A stretch of DNA of 64,000 bases. Origin: Maritalea porphyrae. GTDB taxonomy: Bacteria > Pseudomonadota > Alphaproteobacteria > Rhizobiales > Devosiaceae. The notes beneath the pieces were generated by a model, which worked only from the letters and a program-made list of their open reading frames with translations, searched no databases and was not told where the DNA came from. The stretch spans positions 434,001 to 498,000 of the forward strand of contig NZ_JAPWGX010000003.1 in NCBI RefSeq assembly GCF_027213965.1, read 5' to 3'. Shown here in pieces: positions 7,727-16,590 of the stretch (position 1 is the first letter of the stretch; each line of letters opens with the position of its first letter). The translations under genes and the position numbers were made by a program.

Positions 7727-7753
7727 TTCGCGAATTCGTTACACCCATGTTAC
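7727..7753 (-). promoter_or_regulatory. possible ECF-sigma promoter for the buf operon
   Basis: On the minus strand GTAACA, 17 bases, CGAA resembles the GTAACC-N16-CGAA element reported for Caulobacter sigma-F, which controls the homologous operon. The spacing is one base longer, the last base of the first element differs, and the leader would be about 190 bases. No sigma-F or anti-sigma gene is in the window. Confidence 0.2.
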
Positions 7754-7787
7754 GCAGAGTAACTCAAAATCGTTTGCGGAGGCGATT

Positions 7788-9206
7788 ATGGTTCAAGAAA
7801 ATGCCCAGAGTGCGGTTCAAGATGTCGAATTTAGCGATATTCCTGAGTTGCGTGAGGAAGATGATCAGATAAATCGTGAATGGGTTGATCAACTCGTCGA
7901 TTTGATCGCCACCGACGATTCGGCTGAAGTTAAAACGTTTATGGCGCCACTGCATGCTGCGGACGTTGGTGACGTTCTTGAAGTGCTGTCTTCAAGTGAC
8001 CGGATGGGCCTGATTACCCTATTGGGTGACGAGTTTGACTATTCTGCCCTTACCGAAGTTGATGATGGCATTCGCCTTGAGCTGATGGACGAGTTGCCCA
8101 ACGCGGATATTGCGCGTGGGGTGCAAGAGCTAGATAGTGATGACGCTGTTTATATTCTTGAGGATATTGAAGGGTCAGACCAAGCTGAGATTTTGGCGCA
8201 ATTGCCAACCTTTGAGCGTTTGGCATTGCGGCGCAGTTTGGATTTCCCCGACGAAACAGCCGGTCGGCGCATGCAAACCGACTTTATTGCTATTCCGCCG
8301 TTCTGGACGATTGGGCAAACAATCGATTATATGCGCGACGCTGATGATTTGCCTGACGATTTCTACCAAATCTATGTGGTTGATCCATCGTACAACTTGT
8401 TGGGCACCCTGGCGCTGGACCGCATGTTGCGGGCAAAACGACCCGATAGCATCGAAGCCATTATGAACAATAATGTGATTGATGTTGCCGCGGAAGAAGA
8501 TCAAGAAGAGGCGGCCCGTCTGTTTGAACGATACGATTTGGTCGAATTGGCGGTCGTAGACGATTCCAACAGAATGGTCGGTGTACTCACCATTGATGAT
8601 ATCGTTGATGTGATCCAGGAAGAAGCCGGCGAAGACATCAAGCGTTTGGCTGGTGTTGGTGACGAAGAGATTTCAGATAACGTTTGGGATGCCCTTCGTA
8701 GCCGTGTGACATGGTTGATGGTCAACTTGGTCACCGCAGTTTTGGCCTCTTTGGTGATTGCCCAATTTGACGCGACTATTTCGCAAATGGTGGCGCTAGC
8801 GGTGCTTATGCCCATTGTCGCCTCAATGGGCGGGAACGCGGGCACGCAAGCGATGACCGTGACGGTGCGGGCGCTTTCGACAAAGGAATTGGATCGATTT
8901 AACATCCGCCGCTTGATCACACGTGAAGTACTTGTGGGTGCGCTAAACGGGGTCATATTTGCGCTAATAATTGGTGTTGTAGCGACTGTATGGTTTTCCA
9001 GTCCGTTGCTTGGCGGCGTCATTGGGGTTGCGATGGTTATCAATATGTTTGCGGCAGGTGTGTCTGGAATTCTTATTCCGATCGCACTTGACCGATTGAA
9101 TATTGACCCCGCTGTTGCTTCAACCGCATTTGTGACAACGGTAACTGATGTTGTTGGTTTCTTTGCGTTTTTATGGCTCGCGGGTCTTGCGTTTGGGCTG
9201 CTCTAA
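7788..9206 (+). CDS. mgtE: magnesium transporter MgtE
   Basis: The 472-residue protein has the MgtE order: an N-terminal superhelical MgtE_N domain (to about 150), a CBS pair (about 150-280) and five membrane segments from about 310 to the end, including the signature MPIVASMGGNAGTQAM. MgtE is a magnesium channel whose cytoplasmic domains sense intracellular magnesium. I take the ATG at 7788 because GGAGG lies 5 bases upstream; a frame open from 7659 would add 43 residues without a binding site. The gene diverges from bufA1 with about 250 bases between. Confidence 0.93.
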   Translation: MVQENAQSAVQDVEFSDIPELREEDDQINREWVDQLVDLIATDDSAEVKTFMAPLHAADVGDVLEVLSSSDRMGLITLLGDEFDYSALTEVDDGIRLELMDELPNADIARGVQELDSDDAVYILEDIEGSDQAEILAQLPTFERLALRRSLDFPDETAGRRMQTDFIAIPPFWTIGQTIDYMRDADDLPDDFYQIYVVDPSYNLLGTLALDRMLRAKRPDSIEAIMNNNVIDVAAEEDQEEAARLFERYDLVELAVVDDSNRMVGVLTIDDIVDVIQEEAGEDIKRLAGVGDEEISDNVWDALRSRVTWLMVNLVTAVLASLVIAQFDATISQMVALAVLMPIVASMGGNAGTQAMTVTVRALSTKELDRFNIRRLITREVLVGALNGVIFALIIGVVATVWFSSPLLGGVIGVAMVINMFAAGVSGILIPIALDRLNIDPAVASTAFVTTVTDVVGFFAFLWLAGLAFGLL

Positions 9207-9349
9207 CCGGTTGTTATGCACCAATTTATGCACAGGGGCATGCGACTAAATACTAATGCTTGCATTGCTCGCTATAATTAATTATCTGTTAAAGCTCCGG
9301 CGGCGCTTTGAGGCGATGCTGGAGGGGTGAAACAAATATAGGAGACTGC

Positions 9350-9451
9350 ATGCGCAGCCAATCTAAGGCGGTATGTTGGCGGGCAGCAACTTGGACATTC
9401 ATTTGTCTGCTGTCAGTTGGACTACTCGTATCAGTCATCGTCAGTGCCTAG
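9350..9451 (+). CDS. 33-residue single-span membrane mini-protein
   Basis: ATG at 9350 opens a 33-codon frame ending in TAG at 9449-9451. GGAG stands 5 bases before the start. The peptide has a basic N-terminus (R2, K6, R11), two cysteines (9, 19) and one continuous hydrophobic segment from about W15 to A33, so it should sit in the membrane with the N-terminus in the cytoplasm. A perfect TATAAT is found at 9273-9278, about 70 bases upstream, without a clear -35, and a strong terminator follows at 9484. I recognise no family. It follows mgtE by 143 bases; a regulatory link to MgtE is only a guess. Confidence 0.5.
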   Translation: MRSQSKAVCWRAATWTFICLLSVGLLVSVIVSA

Positions 9452-9483
9452 ACACTAACTCTAGGTTATTTGGCAAATTAAAC

Positions 9484-9519
9484 GGGGCGCGGTCAGATTG
9501 ATCAGCGCCCCTTCTTTTT
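9484..9519 (+). terminator. rho-independent terminator after the mini-protein
   Basis: GGGGCGC (9484-9490) pairs with GCGCCCC (9505-9511) and is followed by TTCTTTTT. It ends the unit containing the 33-residue frame, or the mgtE transcript if there is no separate promoter. Confidence 0.8.
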
Positions 9520-9557
9520 GACTTGTTAGAGTCAACAATCGCTGCAAAGTTTGCTTC

Positions 9558-9986
9558 ATGATTCATTTGATAAAATTATCGGTTGGAACCACTTCTATCG
9601 ACGAGCTCGCTGCCTATCGCGCAGCGCTGGTACAAAGTGGAATGGGACGGCCAGATGGTCTTGCTTGGCACCGTACAAGAATGATGCCCAAACGCGCTGA
9701 GGAGCTGTTGGCTGGTGGGTCCATTTATTGGGTGTTTGGGGGCAAGATTCAGTGCCGACAACGTATTGTGGGCTTGGAAGCGGGCACAGACGGCGAGGGA
9801 CGTTCTTTTTGCGACATCGTAATGGATCAGGAGTTGGTGCCTACTGTTCCTCAGCCCAAACGCCCTTTTCAGGGCTGGCGCTACCTCAAAGTTGATGATG
9901 CGCCAAAGGACATTTCTTCGATTGGTGGGTCGGAACGGCCACCGGAAGAAATGGCACAAGCGCTTGCCGAATTAGGACTTATTTAA
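9558..9986 (+). CDS. DUF1489 family protein
   Basis: This 142-residue cytoplasmic protein matches DUF1489, a family found almost only in alphaproteobacteria: MIHLIKLSVG at the start, then HRTRMMPKRAEELLAGGSIYWVFGGKIQCRQRI in the middle and QGWRYL towards the end. Its function is unknown. The basic, aromatic-rich central segment would suit nucleic-acid binding, but that is speculative. It precedes mipZ in the same direction by about 100 bases. Confidence 0.85.
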   Translation: MIHLIKLSVGTTSIDELAAYRAALVQSGMGRPDGLAWHRTRMMPKRAEELLAGGSIYWVFGGKIQCRQRIVGLEAGTDGEGRSFCDIVMDQELVPTVPQPKRPFQGWRYLKVDDAPKDISSIGGSERPPEEMAQALAELGLI

Positions 9987-10092
9987 TGCGTTTACCTCAA
10001 TCATTAAGTTAGATTTCATTAACTATAAAAACTGTCTTGTTGTTAGCCGCCACTATCGTCAATAGTACGCAGGGACATACGAGGGAAATTGA

Positions 10093-10995
10093 ATGGTAGA
10101 GCGATCTGGGGCGCATCTAATTGTGCTGGGCAACGAAAAAGGCGGGTCGGGTAAAACCACCACAGCGTTTCACCTTGCCATTCAGTTGCTTTATCAAGGG
10201 TATAATGTTGCGACGATTGATACCGATAGTCGTCAACAAACATTCACTCATTACGTAAAGAACCGCCGCAATTGGGCCCGCAAACATGGGGTTCGCATTC
10301 CGCATACAACGCATTACCACTTGCCTATCGCGCGTGCAGATAGTCAAAAAGAGCGCGAGCGGATCGAGTTCTCGCTGTTTCGGCAGGCTGTGGGTGAGGT
10401 GGAAAGGCATGCGGATTTTCTAATCGTTGACACCCCGGGTTTTGATACTCACCTAACAAGATTAAGTCATTCGTTGGCCGACACGCTGGTCACACCGGTA
10501 AACGACAGCTTGATTGATCTTGATGTGCTTGCTGACGTCGATCCAACGACTCTCGAAATTCGTTCTATAAATCACTATGCTCGCCTGGTGCAGCAATCGC
10601 GTAAAGAACGGTTGGCGCTTGATGGCAGAACAATTGACTGGGTGATTGTGCGCAACCGGATTGCTTCTCTGTCCTCACGAAATATGCGCAACGTGCACTC
10701 CGCCATTGAGCGGATATCTAACCGTTTGGGATGTCGTATGGCTGAGGGGATTGCAGAGCGTGTTGCATTTCGCTCGTTGTTTTCATCCGGTCTTACAGTC
10801 TTTGATCCGGCCAGCGATGAAATTCTATTAGGGGGTGGTGTGTCGCAGATCAGCGCTAGGCAAGAATACCGCAAGCTTGTCGATTCATTGAACCTACCGG
10901 TGCGCGAATTGATTGAAGAGCGCAAAGCACGTCGAGATGAGTGGCGGGCGCGTGTGCTTGAAAATGAAGCATTCCACCACGTCGCCGCCAATTGA
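10093..10995 (+). CDS. mipZ: division-plane positioning ATPase MipZ
   Basis: This ParA/MinD-type ATPase forms a bipolar gradient with ParB and inhibits FtsZ away from midcell, so the septum forms in the middle. The deviant Walker A is K16-GGSGKTT with the signature lysine K16 and catalytic K21. The DTDSRQ segment at about 39-44 and DTPGFD at about 114-119 correspond to the switch regions, as in Caulobacter MipZ. Length is 300 residues. GAGGG stands about 8 bases before the ATG. It is transcribed towards the convergent gene at 11005. Confidence 0.92.
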   Translation: MVERSGAHLIVLGNEKGGSGKTTTAFHLAIQLLYQGYNVATIDTDSRQQTFTHYVKNRRNWARKHGVRIPHTTHYHLPIARADSQKERERIEFSLFRQAVGEVERHADFLIVDTPGFDTHLTRLSHSLADTLVTPVNDSLIDLDVLADVDPTTLEIRSINHYARLVQQSRKERLALDGRTIDWVIVRNRIASLSSRNMRNVHSAIERISNRLGCRMAEGIAERVAFRSLFSSGLTVFDPASDEILLGGGVSQISARQEYRKLVDSLNLPVRELIEERKARRDEWRARVLENEAFHHVAAN

Positions 10996-11004
10996 GGTGA
11001 GCGG

Positions 11005-11304
11005 TCAGTCTGTTGACTGACCAAACTCAAGGACCACCGCTCTTGACCCGTCTGCATTGAAAACATCAAGTTCAACACTAACCGGTTCGTGCAAAACGCG
11101 GCGTGTTCTTGCGGATATTGCCATGACAGAACCAAGCATCTCAGCAACTGTTTTTTGTTGGCTACGTTCGGCGATGTTTTGCGCGATACGCAACAAAGTG
11201 GATTTGCGCTTGCGCGAATCTGAAGAGGCCAAATCTGACTTTGGCTCAAAACTGGCGAGCTCTCTTAGTTGGTCAAGGTCTTTCAATTGTTCAAAATCTT
11301 GCAT
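11005..11304 (-). CDS. small protein of unknown function
   Basis: The product has 99 residues: an acidic helical start (residues 1-30), then a basic helix (RKRKSTLLRIAQNIAERS) and a C-terminal segment with beta pattern ending in VVLEFGQSTD. I recognise no family and see no signal peptide or membrane segment. The ATG at 11304 is chosen because GGAG lies 9 bases upstream; a GTG at 11322 would add six residues. It starts 39 bases after the D,D-carboxypeptidase gene in the same direction, so it is probably in that transcript, and it converges with mipZ. Confidence 0.6.
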   Translation of the reverse strand: MQDFEQLKDLDQLRELASFEPKSDLASSDSRKRKSTLLRIAQNIAERSQQKTVAEMLGSVMAISARTRRVLHEPVSVELDVFNADGSRAVVLEFGQSTD

Positions 11305-11343
11305 TGAGTTACTCCGATACACTTACTCATGCGTTGTGACTTC

Positions 11344-12990
11344 CTAGCCGGGCAGGGCTAGGCACTTGATATTTCTTTCTTTTAGGGCGTTGCATGCCGT
11401 TGCTGCTTCTGCTTCACCAGTAAACCCGACGAACCGCGCCCGGTAAAAACTCTGGCCGTTGCGGGTGACTGATTGAACGGACGAACGATAATCCTTTAAA
11501 ATTGCGAGCTGATTGTTTGCCTCGGCTATGAGCTGGTTCGCACCATCCTGATTTTTGGCGGCGCCGATTTGAACGGTCCAGATTTTGGGCATTTCGCTGA
11601 GTGCTGTTGCTGCACCGAGGGAACTGGTTGTCTGCGGGTCAACAATATTACCGGGCGGAATGAGCCCTTGCGGTGGCGTTGGGGCTGACCGGGTCGAAGG
11701 CTGATTTCGGTTGATCAAATTGCCCAGCAAATCAAGCGGTGTAAACGCATTGGCTTGTTCCAGCGTTTGGCGTTGTGGTGCCGGTGCTTGCTGGTTGATT
11801 GCAATAAGGCCCAGCTGCTTTGTGCCGTCGCCCGCCAATAGGTCCTCAGGACGGCTTGGCGGTGTTGGTACGTTGACAATGGATGCAACTTCGATTGGTT
11901 CTTCAACGCGTTCAGGCGCCACTGGGGCAGGTTTTACAGCCACAGTGAGTGGTGCAGGAGCCGCAAGTGGGGCAGGAACTGCTGGGGCTTCTTGAGCCGC
12001 CACTTGAATTGTTCCACCGCCCAATGATTGGGGACGCGCGGGTGGTGTTCCATCTAATGCGATGGCAATCTCTTGAGAATTGCCCACCGAATTGCCACTT
12101 CCGCCCTTTGGTTTTGCGATAGACGCTTGTTTCCAGTAGCTACCTTTGTGTGCCTTGGGCAAATATTTGTTGACCAGTTGGCTCACTTTTGTGTTGCGTG
12201 AACCGCCGGAGTCAAAACCGAAACCAGCCACGATGATGTGACGGTTGCCGTGACGGGCTGAAGTCAACAAATTGTGACCCGAAGCACGCGTATATCCAGT
12301 TTTGATGCCGTCAACACCGCGAACTGAACCGAGTAGGCGATTGTGATTGCCGTAGGTATTGCCCCGATAGCGGAACGAACGCGTTTTGAAGTATTTGAAA
12401 TACTGTGGGAAATGCTGGAAAATCGCCATGCCCAAACGTGCTTGGTCGCGCACCGTTGTTACCTGGGCTGAATTCGGCAAACCTGATGGATTCTTGTATG
12501 TTGTCCGTGACATACCAAGCGCACGTGCGGTTTTGGTCATGCGAACGGCGAAGTTTGGAACCGAGCCAGAAATATTTTCCGCGATTACGCGCGCCACATC
12601 GTTCGCCGACTTGGTGACCAAGGCTTGGATAGCGTCTGAAACAGCTATTGTTGTTCCAGGCTTTAGGTAGAGTTTTGTTGGTTCCGCGGAGGACGCGTAT
12701 TTCGAAACCTTGAGTTTGGAAGATAGTTTCAGCCGACCTGCCGCAAGCTCTTCAAACACAATATAGAGCGTCATCACTTTTGTGACAGAAGCTGGATATC
12801 GGGTCGAATCTGCCCCATATGAATAAAGGGTCTTGCCGGTTTTTGCGTCCACAACAATACCCGCATATTTGCGCAAGTTTGCAGCTTGGGCGGGTTGGGG
12901 GGCAACAAGTGTTGTCATCACGAGAATGATGGACGTCAAAATTGACGTGAAAACACGGCGATGCTTAAAAATATCAGAGAGGAAATCCAC
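11344..12990 (-). CDS. D-alanyl-D-alanine carboxypeptidase with C-terminal SPOR domain
   Basis: This is an S11 penicillin-binding protein of the DacA/DacF kind that trims the terminal D-Ala of peptidoglycan stem peptides. The motifs are SVTK (S68, K71), SAND, and KTGYTRASG. A signal peptide lies before residue 37 (AQA-A). A proline/alanine-rich linker of about 150 residues leads to a C-terminal SPOR domain (WTVQIGAA to the end), which binds denuded glycan at the division septum. I start at a GTG (12990) with GGAG 6 bases upstream, giving 548 residues; the frame stays open up to 13104. It probably acts with the division machinery. Confidence 0.92.
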   Translation of the reverse strand: MDFLSDIFKHRRVFTSILTSIILVMTTLVAPQPAQAANLRKYAGIVVDAKTGKTLYSYGADSTRYPASVTKVMTLYIVFEELAAGRLKLSSKLKVSKYASSAEPTKLYLKPGTTIAVSDAIQALVTKSANDVARVIAENISGSVPNFAVRMTKTARALGMSRTTYKNPSGLPNSAQVTTVRDQARLGMAIFQHFPQYFKYFKTRSFRYRGNTYGNHNRLLGSVRGVDGIKTGYTRASGHNLLTSARHGNRHIIVAGFGFDSGGSRNTKVSQLVNKYLPKAHKGSYWKQASIAKPKGGSGNSVGNSQEIAIALDGTPPARPQSLGGGTIQVAAQEAPAVPAPLAAPAPLTVAVKPAPVAPERVEEPIEVASIVNVPTPPSRPEDLLAGDGTKQLGLIAINQQAPAPQRQTLEQANAFTPLDLLGNLINRNQPSTRSAPTPPQGLIPPGNIVDPQTTSSLGAATALSEMPKIWTVQIGAAKNQDGANQLIAEANNQLAILKDYRSSVQSVTRNGQSFYRARFVGFTGEAEAATACNALKERNIKCLALPG

Positions 12991-13288
12991 CCTGTACTCC
13001 AGACAAATCGGGCCGATACGTAGGCCCGTACTCAATACAAAACTCGTGCTCCGCGTATTCATTCTGCAAACATATGCAGCCGGAGCAACTTCACTCGGCA
13101 CCAAAATACGGACGGCTTCTTACGAATGAGTAAAATTGTTTTGATTTGTTTGAAAAAGTGCAGCGTATTTTAATCATGTTGTGGCAGATTCGTGGGAAGA
13201 GTTTTTGACCTTCTAGGTCTTAACATTGGCCATAATTTGCATACATAATAGGATTAGGATTCACGAGCAGAGAAATACACCGAATACC

Positions 13289-13642
13289 ATGAACGAGACG
13301 AACAAGATTTACATGTCTTCGAATGACCAGAACGATGACGATTCTGGAGATGGCATTGGTGTTGCAACCAAAACGCGCACGAAGGTCAAGCGGCCCGGAT
13401 TGTATCGCGTACTATTGCTCAACGATGACTATACGCCGATGGAATTTGTAATCGCGGTTTTGCAACAAGTGTTCAACAAGAACCAAGATGAAGCCGTATC
13501 TATTACAATGCATGTACATAATCACGGCGTGGGGGAGTGCGGCATTTTTCCGTACGAAGTGGCAGAAACAAAAGTAACTCAGGTCATGGACGCGGCCAAA
13601 AAGAACCAACACCCATTACAATGCGTAATGGAAAAACAGTAG
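13289..13642 (+). CDS. clpS: ClpS adaptor
   Basis: ClpS delivers N-degron substrates to ClpAP. After a flexible, Asp/Asn-rich N-terminus the core shows [20 protein letters not shown] and the [20 protein letters not shown] segment with the residues that bind the N-terminal amino acid and ClpA. I take the ATG at 13289, giving 117 residues, close to the usual length; the frame is open from 13226 and another ATG exists at 13313. clpA starts nine bases after its stop, the normal arrangement. Confidence 0.92.
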   Translation: MNETNKIYMSSNDQNDDDSGDGIGVATKTRTKVKRPGLYRVLLLNDDYTPMEFVIAVLQQVFNKNQDEAVSITMHVHNHGVGECGIFPYEVAETKVTQVMDAAKKNQHPLQCVMEKQ

Positions 13643-13651
13643 GAGTAAGAT

Positions 13652-16051
13652 ATGCCCTCATTCTCCCGAGGTTTGGAAAAGGCTCTACACAACGCGATGA
13701 ATTTGGCGCGCGAACACTCGCATGAAATGGCGACGTTGGAGCACTTGTTATTGGCGCTAACCGAAGATGACGATGCACTGGCGGTGTTAGATGCGTGTGA
13801 GGTTGATCGCGAAGCTCTGCGCCAAGATTTGGAAGAATTCATTGTCGACGAGCTTTCTAGTCTGGTTGTTGATGGCGATGTGGATTCGACGCCAACCGCT
13901 GCTTTTCAACGCGTCATTCAGCGCGCTGTCATTCATGTGCAGTCGTCTGGCCGTGACGAAGTAACGGGGGCCAATGTTTTGGTCGCCATATTTGCTGAAC
14001 GTGAAAGCCATGCGGCCTATTTCCTTGAACAACAGGATATGACGCGGCTTGATGCTGTGAACTATATATCTCACGGCATTTCAAAGTCTGGTGTCACAGA
14101 AACCCGGCCCATCCAAGGGGCAGAAGAAGAGGGCGATGGGCCAGCGGGTTCCGGTTCCTCGCCACTTGATGAGTTTTGTGTTGATTTGAACGCCAAAGCG
14201 GAAGCGGGCAAAATTGATCCCTTGATCGGTCGCGCCGCGGAGCTAAAACGTACTATTCAAATTCTATGCCGTCGTTCAAAAAACAATCCACTTTATGTTG
14301 GCGACCCCGGAGTTGGTAAAACTGCAATTGCTGAAGGGTTGGCCAAGCGGATTGTTGAAGGCGACGTGCCTGAGATCTTGAAACCAGCCACCATCTATGC
14401 GCTCGACATGGGCGCGCTGCTGGCTGGAACGCGCTATCGTGGTGATTTCGAGGAACGTTTGAAGTCTGTGGTCAAGGCGCTTGAAAAAGAACCTGACAGC
14501 ATATTGTTCATTGACGAAATTCACACGGTAATCGGCGCTGGCGCAACATCCGGTGGTGCACTTGATGCATCAAACTTGCTTAAACCCGCGCTTGCTTCTG
14601 GCGAAATTCGCTGCATTGGTTCAACTACCTACAAAGAATATCGACAGTTCTTTGAAAAGGACCGTGCTTTGGTTCGTCGATTCCAAAAGATCGATGTTGC
14701 TGAGCCAAGTGTTCCTGAAGCGATCGACATTATGAAGGGCTTGAAGCCATATTACGAAAAGTATCACGATGTTGAATATACCAATGAAGCGATTAAAACT
14801 GCAGTTGAGCTAAGCGCTAGGTATATCAATGATCGCAAGCTTCCCGATAAAGCCATTGATGTGGTTGATGAATCTGGTGCTGCGCAACGGTTGTTGCCCG
14901 AAGCGGAACGAAAGAAACAAATTGGTGTGGAAGAGATTGAAGCAACCATTGCTACAATGGCGCGCATTCCCCCGAAATCTGTCTCAAAGTCTGATACCGA
15001 GCTTCTTTCCGGTTTGGAAGACAATTTGAAGCGCGTGGTGTTTGGGCAAGACGATGCGATTTCAGCACTCTCGTCTGCAATAAAACTGGCCCGTGCCGGA
15101 TTACGAGAGCCTGAAAAACCCATCGGATCTTATCTGTTCACCGGGCCAACTGGTGTGGGTAAAACCGAAGTAGCAAAACAGCTTGCCGACACGCTTGGCG
15201 TGGAGCTTTTGCGCTTTGATATGTCCGAGTATATGGAGCGTCATACCGTTTCACGGTTGATCGGTGCGCCCCCAGGTTATGTTGGGTTTGATCAAGGTGG
15301 TTTGTTAACAGATGGAGTCGACCAAAACCCGCACTGCGTTGTTTTGCTTGATGAAATTGAGAAAGCACACCCGGATTTGTTCAACATCTTGTTGCAAGTT
15401 ATGGACCACGGCAAGCTTACCGATCATAACGGCAAAGAAGTCATGTTCCGCAACGTCATTTTGATCATGACGTCGAACGCGGGTGCTGCCGATATGGCGC
15501 GTGCACCAGTGGGCTTCACAACCAACAAACGTACAGGTGACGACGAAGAGGCGCTTAAAACCTTTTTCACACCAGAATTCCGTAACCGGTTGGACGCTAT
15601 TATTTCGTTCGGTGCCTTGCCGAGCAAAGTGGTTAGTCAAGTTGTTGAGAAGTTTGTTATTCAGCTTGAAGCACAATTGGGCGAGCGTGGTGTAACCATC
15701 GAATTGACAACTGCTGCGAACAAGTGGATTGCCAAGCGCGGATATGACGAGACAATGGGTGCTCGTCCACTTGGCCGGGTCATTCAAGAACACATCAAGA
15801 AGCCATTGGCTGATGAAGTCTTGTTCGGCAAGCTACAAAATGGCGGTACGGTGAAAGTCGATGTGAAACGAGGTGCCGACGAGTTGGTGCTTAAGTTTTT
15901 GCCCCCTGCGCCTGCAAAGCCAAAGGCGATTACGGGGCCAGAAAAACGCAAAGCGATCACCAAAAAACCGCGCAAGAAGGCGGCAACGAGCAGCGCTCGG
16001 GTGCCATCGACACCAAAGAGCAAACCAAAAACGAGTTCTGAAAAGAGCTAA
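13652..16051 (+). CDS. clpA: ATP-dependent Clp protease ATPase subunit ClpA
   Basis: ClpA is the hexameric unfoldase that feeds proteins to ClpP. The N-domain (about 1-145) is followed by the D1 AAA+ module, Walker A GDPGVGKT at about 216 and Walker B ILFIDE at about 285, and the D2 module, GPTGVGKT at about 496 and VVLLDE at about 562. A ClpP-binding IGF/L-type loop lies in D2. AGGAG precedes the ATG. The protein ends in a basic, Lys/Pro/Ser-rich tail of about 45 residues that E. coli ClpA lacks. It forms an operon with clpS and ends in a bidirectional terminator. Confidence 0.95.
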   Translation: MPSFSRGLEKALHNAMNLAREHSHEMATLEHLLLALTEDDDALAVLDACEVDREALRQDLEEFIVDELSSLVVDGDVDSTPTAAFQRVIQRAVIHVQSSGRDEVTGANVLVAIFAERESHAAYFLEQQDMTRLDAVNYISHGISKSGVTETRPIQGAEEEGDGPAGSGSSPLDEFCVDLNAKAEAGKIDPLIGRAAELKRTIQILCRRSKNNPLYVGDPGVGKTAIAEGLAKRIVEGDVPEILKPATIYALDMGALLAGTRYRGDFEERLKSVVKALEKEPDSILFIDEIHTVIGAGATSGGALDASNLLKPALASGEIRCIGSTTYKEYRQFFEKDRALVRRFQKIDVAEPSVPEAIDIMKGLKPYYEKYHDVEYTNEAIKTAVELSARYINDRKLPDKAIDVVDESGAAQRLLPEAERKKQIGVEEIEATIATMARIPPKSVSKSDTELLSGLEDNLKRVVFGQDDAISALSSAIKLARAGLREPEKPIGSYLFTGPTGVGKTEVAKQLADTLGVELLRFDMSEYMERHTVSRLIGAPPGYVGFDQGGLLTDGVDQNPHCVVLLDEIEKAHPDLFNILLQVMDHGKLTDHNGKEVMFRNVILIMTSNAGAADMARAPVGFTTNKRTGDDEEALKTFFTPEFRNRLDAIISFGALPSKVVSQVVEKFVIQLEAQLGERGVTIELTTAANKWIAKRGYDETMGARPLGRVIQEHIKKPLADEVLFGKLQNGGTVKVDVKRGADELVLKFLPPAPAKPKAITGPEKRKAITKKPRKKAATSSARVPSTPKSKPKTSSEKS

Positions 16052-16059
16052 TTAAAAAG

Positions 16060-16079
16060 GGCCGGTCAGTTGACCGGCC
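16060..16079. terminator. bidirectional terminator between clpA and the HIT gene
   Basis: GGCCGGTCA pairs perfectly with TGACCGGCC across two bases. It is flanked by five A on the left and a T-run on the right, so it serves both convergent genes. Confidence 0.88.
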
Positions 16080-16085
16080 TTTTTG

Positions 16086-16508
16086 TTAAAGAGCTGCGCG
16101 AATGTGCTCGGCAATTTCTGCCAAGTCGTCGTTTGAAACTTCAACTTCGCCATGCCGATTGCGTCGTTGCCCGGCGTAGCAAGGGATGATGTGAAAATGT
16201 AAGTGGTAAACAGTTTGGCCCGCGACTTCTTCGCTCGATTGGCGCAACAATATCCCATCAGCGCGCATGGATTTTTTAACCGCCACGGCTATCTTTTGAA
16301 CGCGCTTCATCAGTTCCGCCAAATCGTCAGGATCAACGTCAATCAAGTTGCGCGCGCCTTTTTTAGGGACAACCAGCACATGACCGCGGCTCTCCGGCAT
16401 AATATCCATAATTGATACGCAAACATCGTCTTCAAAGATTTTGTGGCTTGGGATATCGCCGGCGATGATCTTGGTGAAAATGTTATTTGGATCGTAGCTT
16501 GAAGGCAT
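16086..16508 (-). CDS. HIT-family nucleotide-binding hydrolase
   Basis: The 140-residue product is a histidine-triad protein with the catalytic HLHFH motif near residue 105, preceded by the usual GHVLVVPK strand. HIT proteins hydrolyse nucleoside phosphoramidates or AMP-linked substrates. I take the ATG at 16508; a TTG at 16526 would add six residues. It converges with clpA. It starts 82 bases after the DUF482 gene, so it may be the last gene of that transcript. Confidence 0.9.
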   Translation of the reverse strand: MPSSYDPNNIFTKIIAGDIPSHKIFEDDVCVSIMDIMPESRGHVLVVPKKGARNLIDVDPDDLAELMKRVQKIAVAVKKSMRADGILLRQSSEEVAGQTVYHLHFHIIPCYAGQRRNRHGEVEVSNDDLAEIAEHIRAAL

Positions 16509-16590
16509 GGTTCGCTCTTTGCTCAAGTGTGAATGGCAATTTCTTCAAGAGGTGCAGAAATTCGGCATGCTTGTCAATTGCAGTGGTGGT

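Noticed and set aside
10575-11249. A 224-codon minus-strand frame across the end of mipZ
   Set aside because: It overlaps mipZ and the start of the next gene in antisense and shows no recognisable domain or ribosome-binding site.
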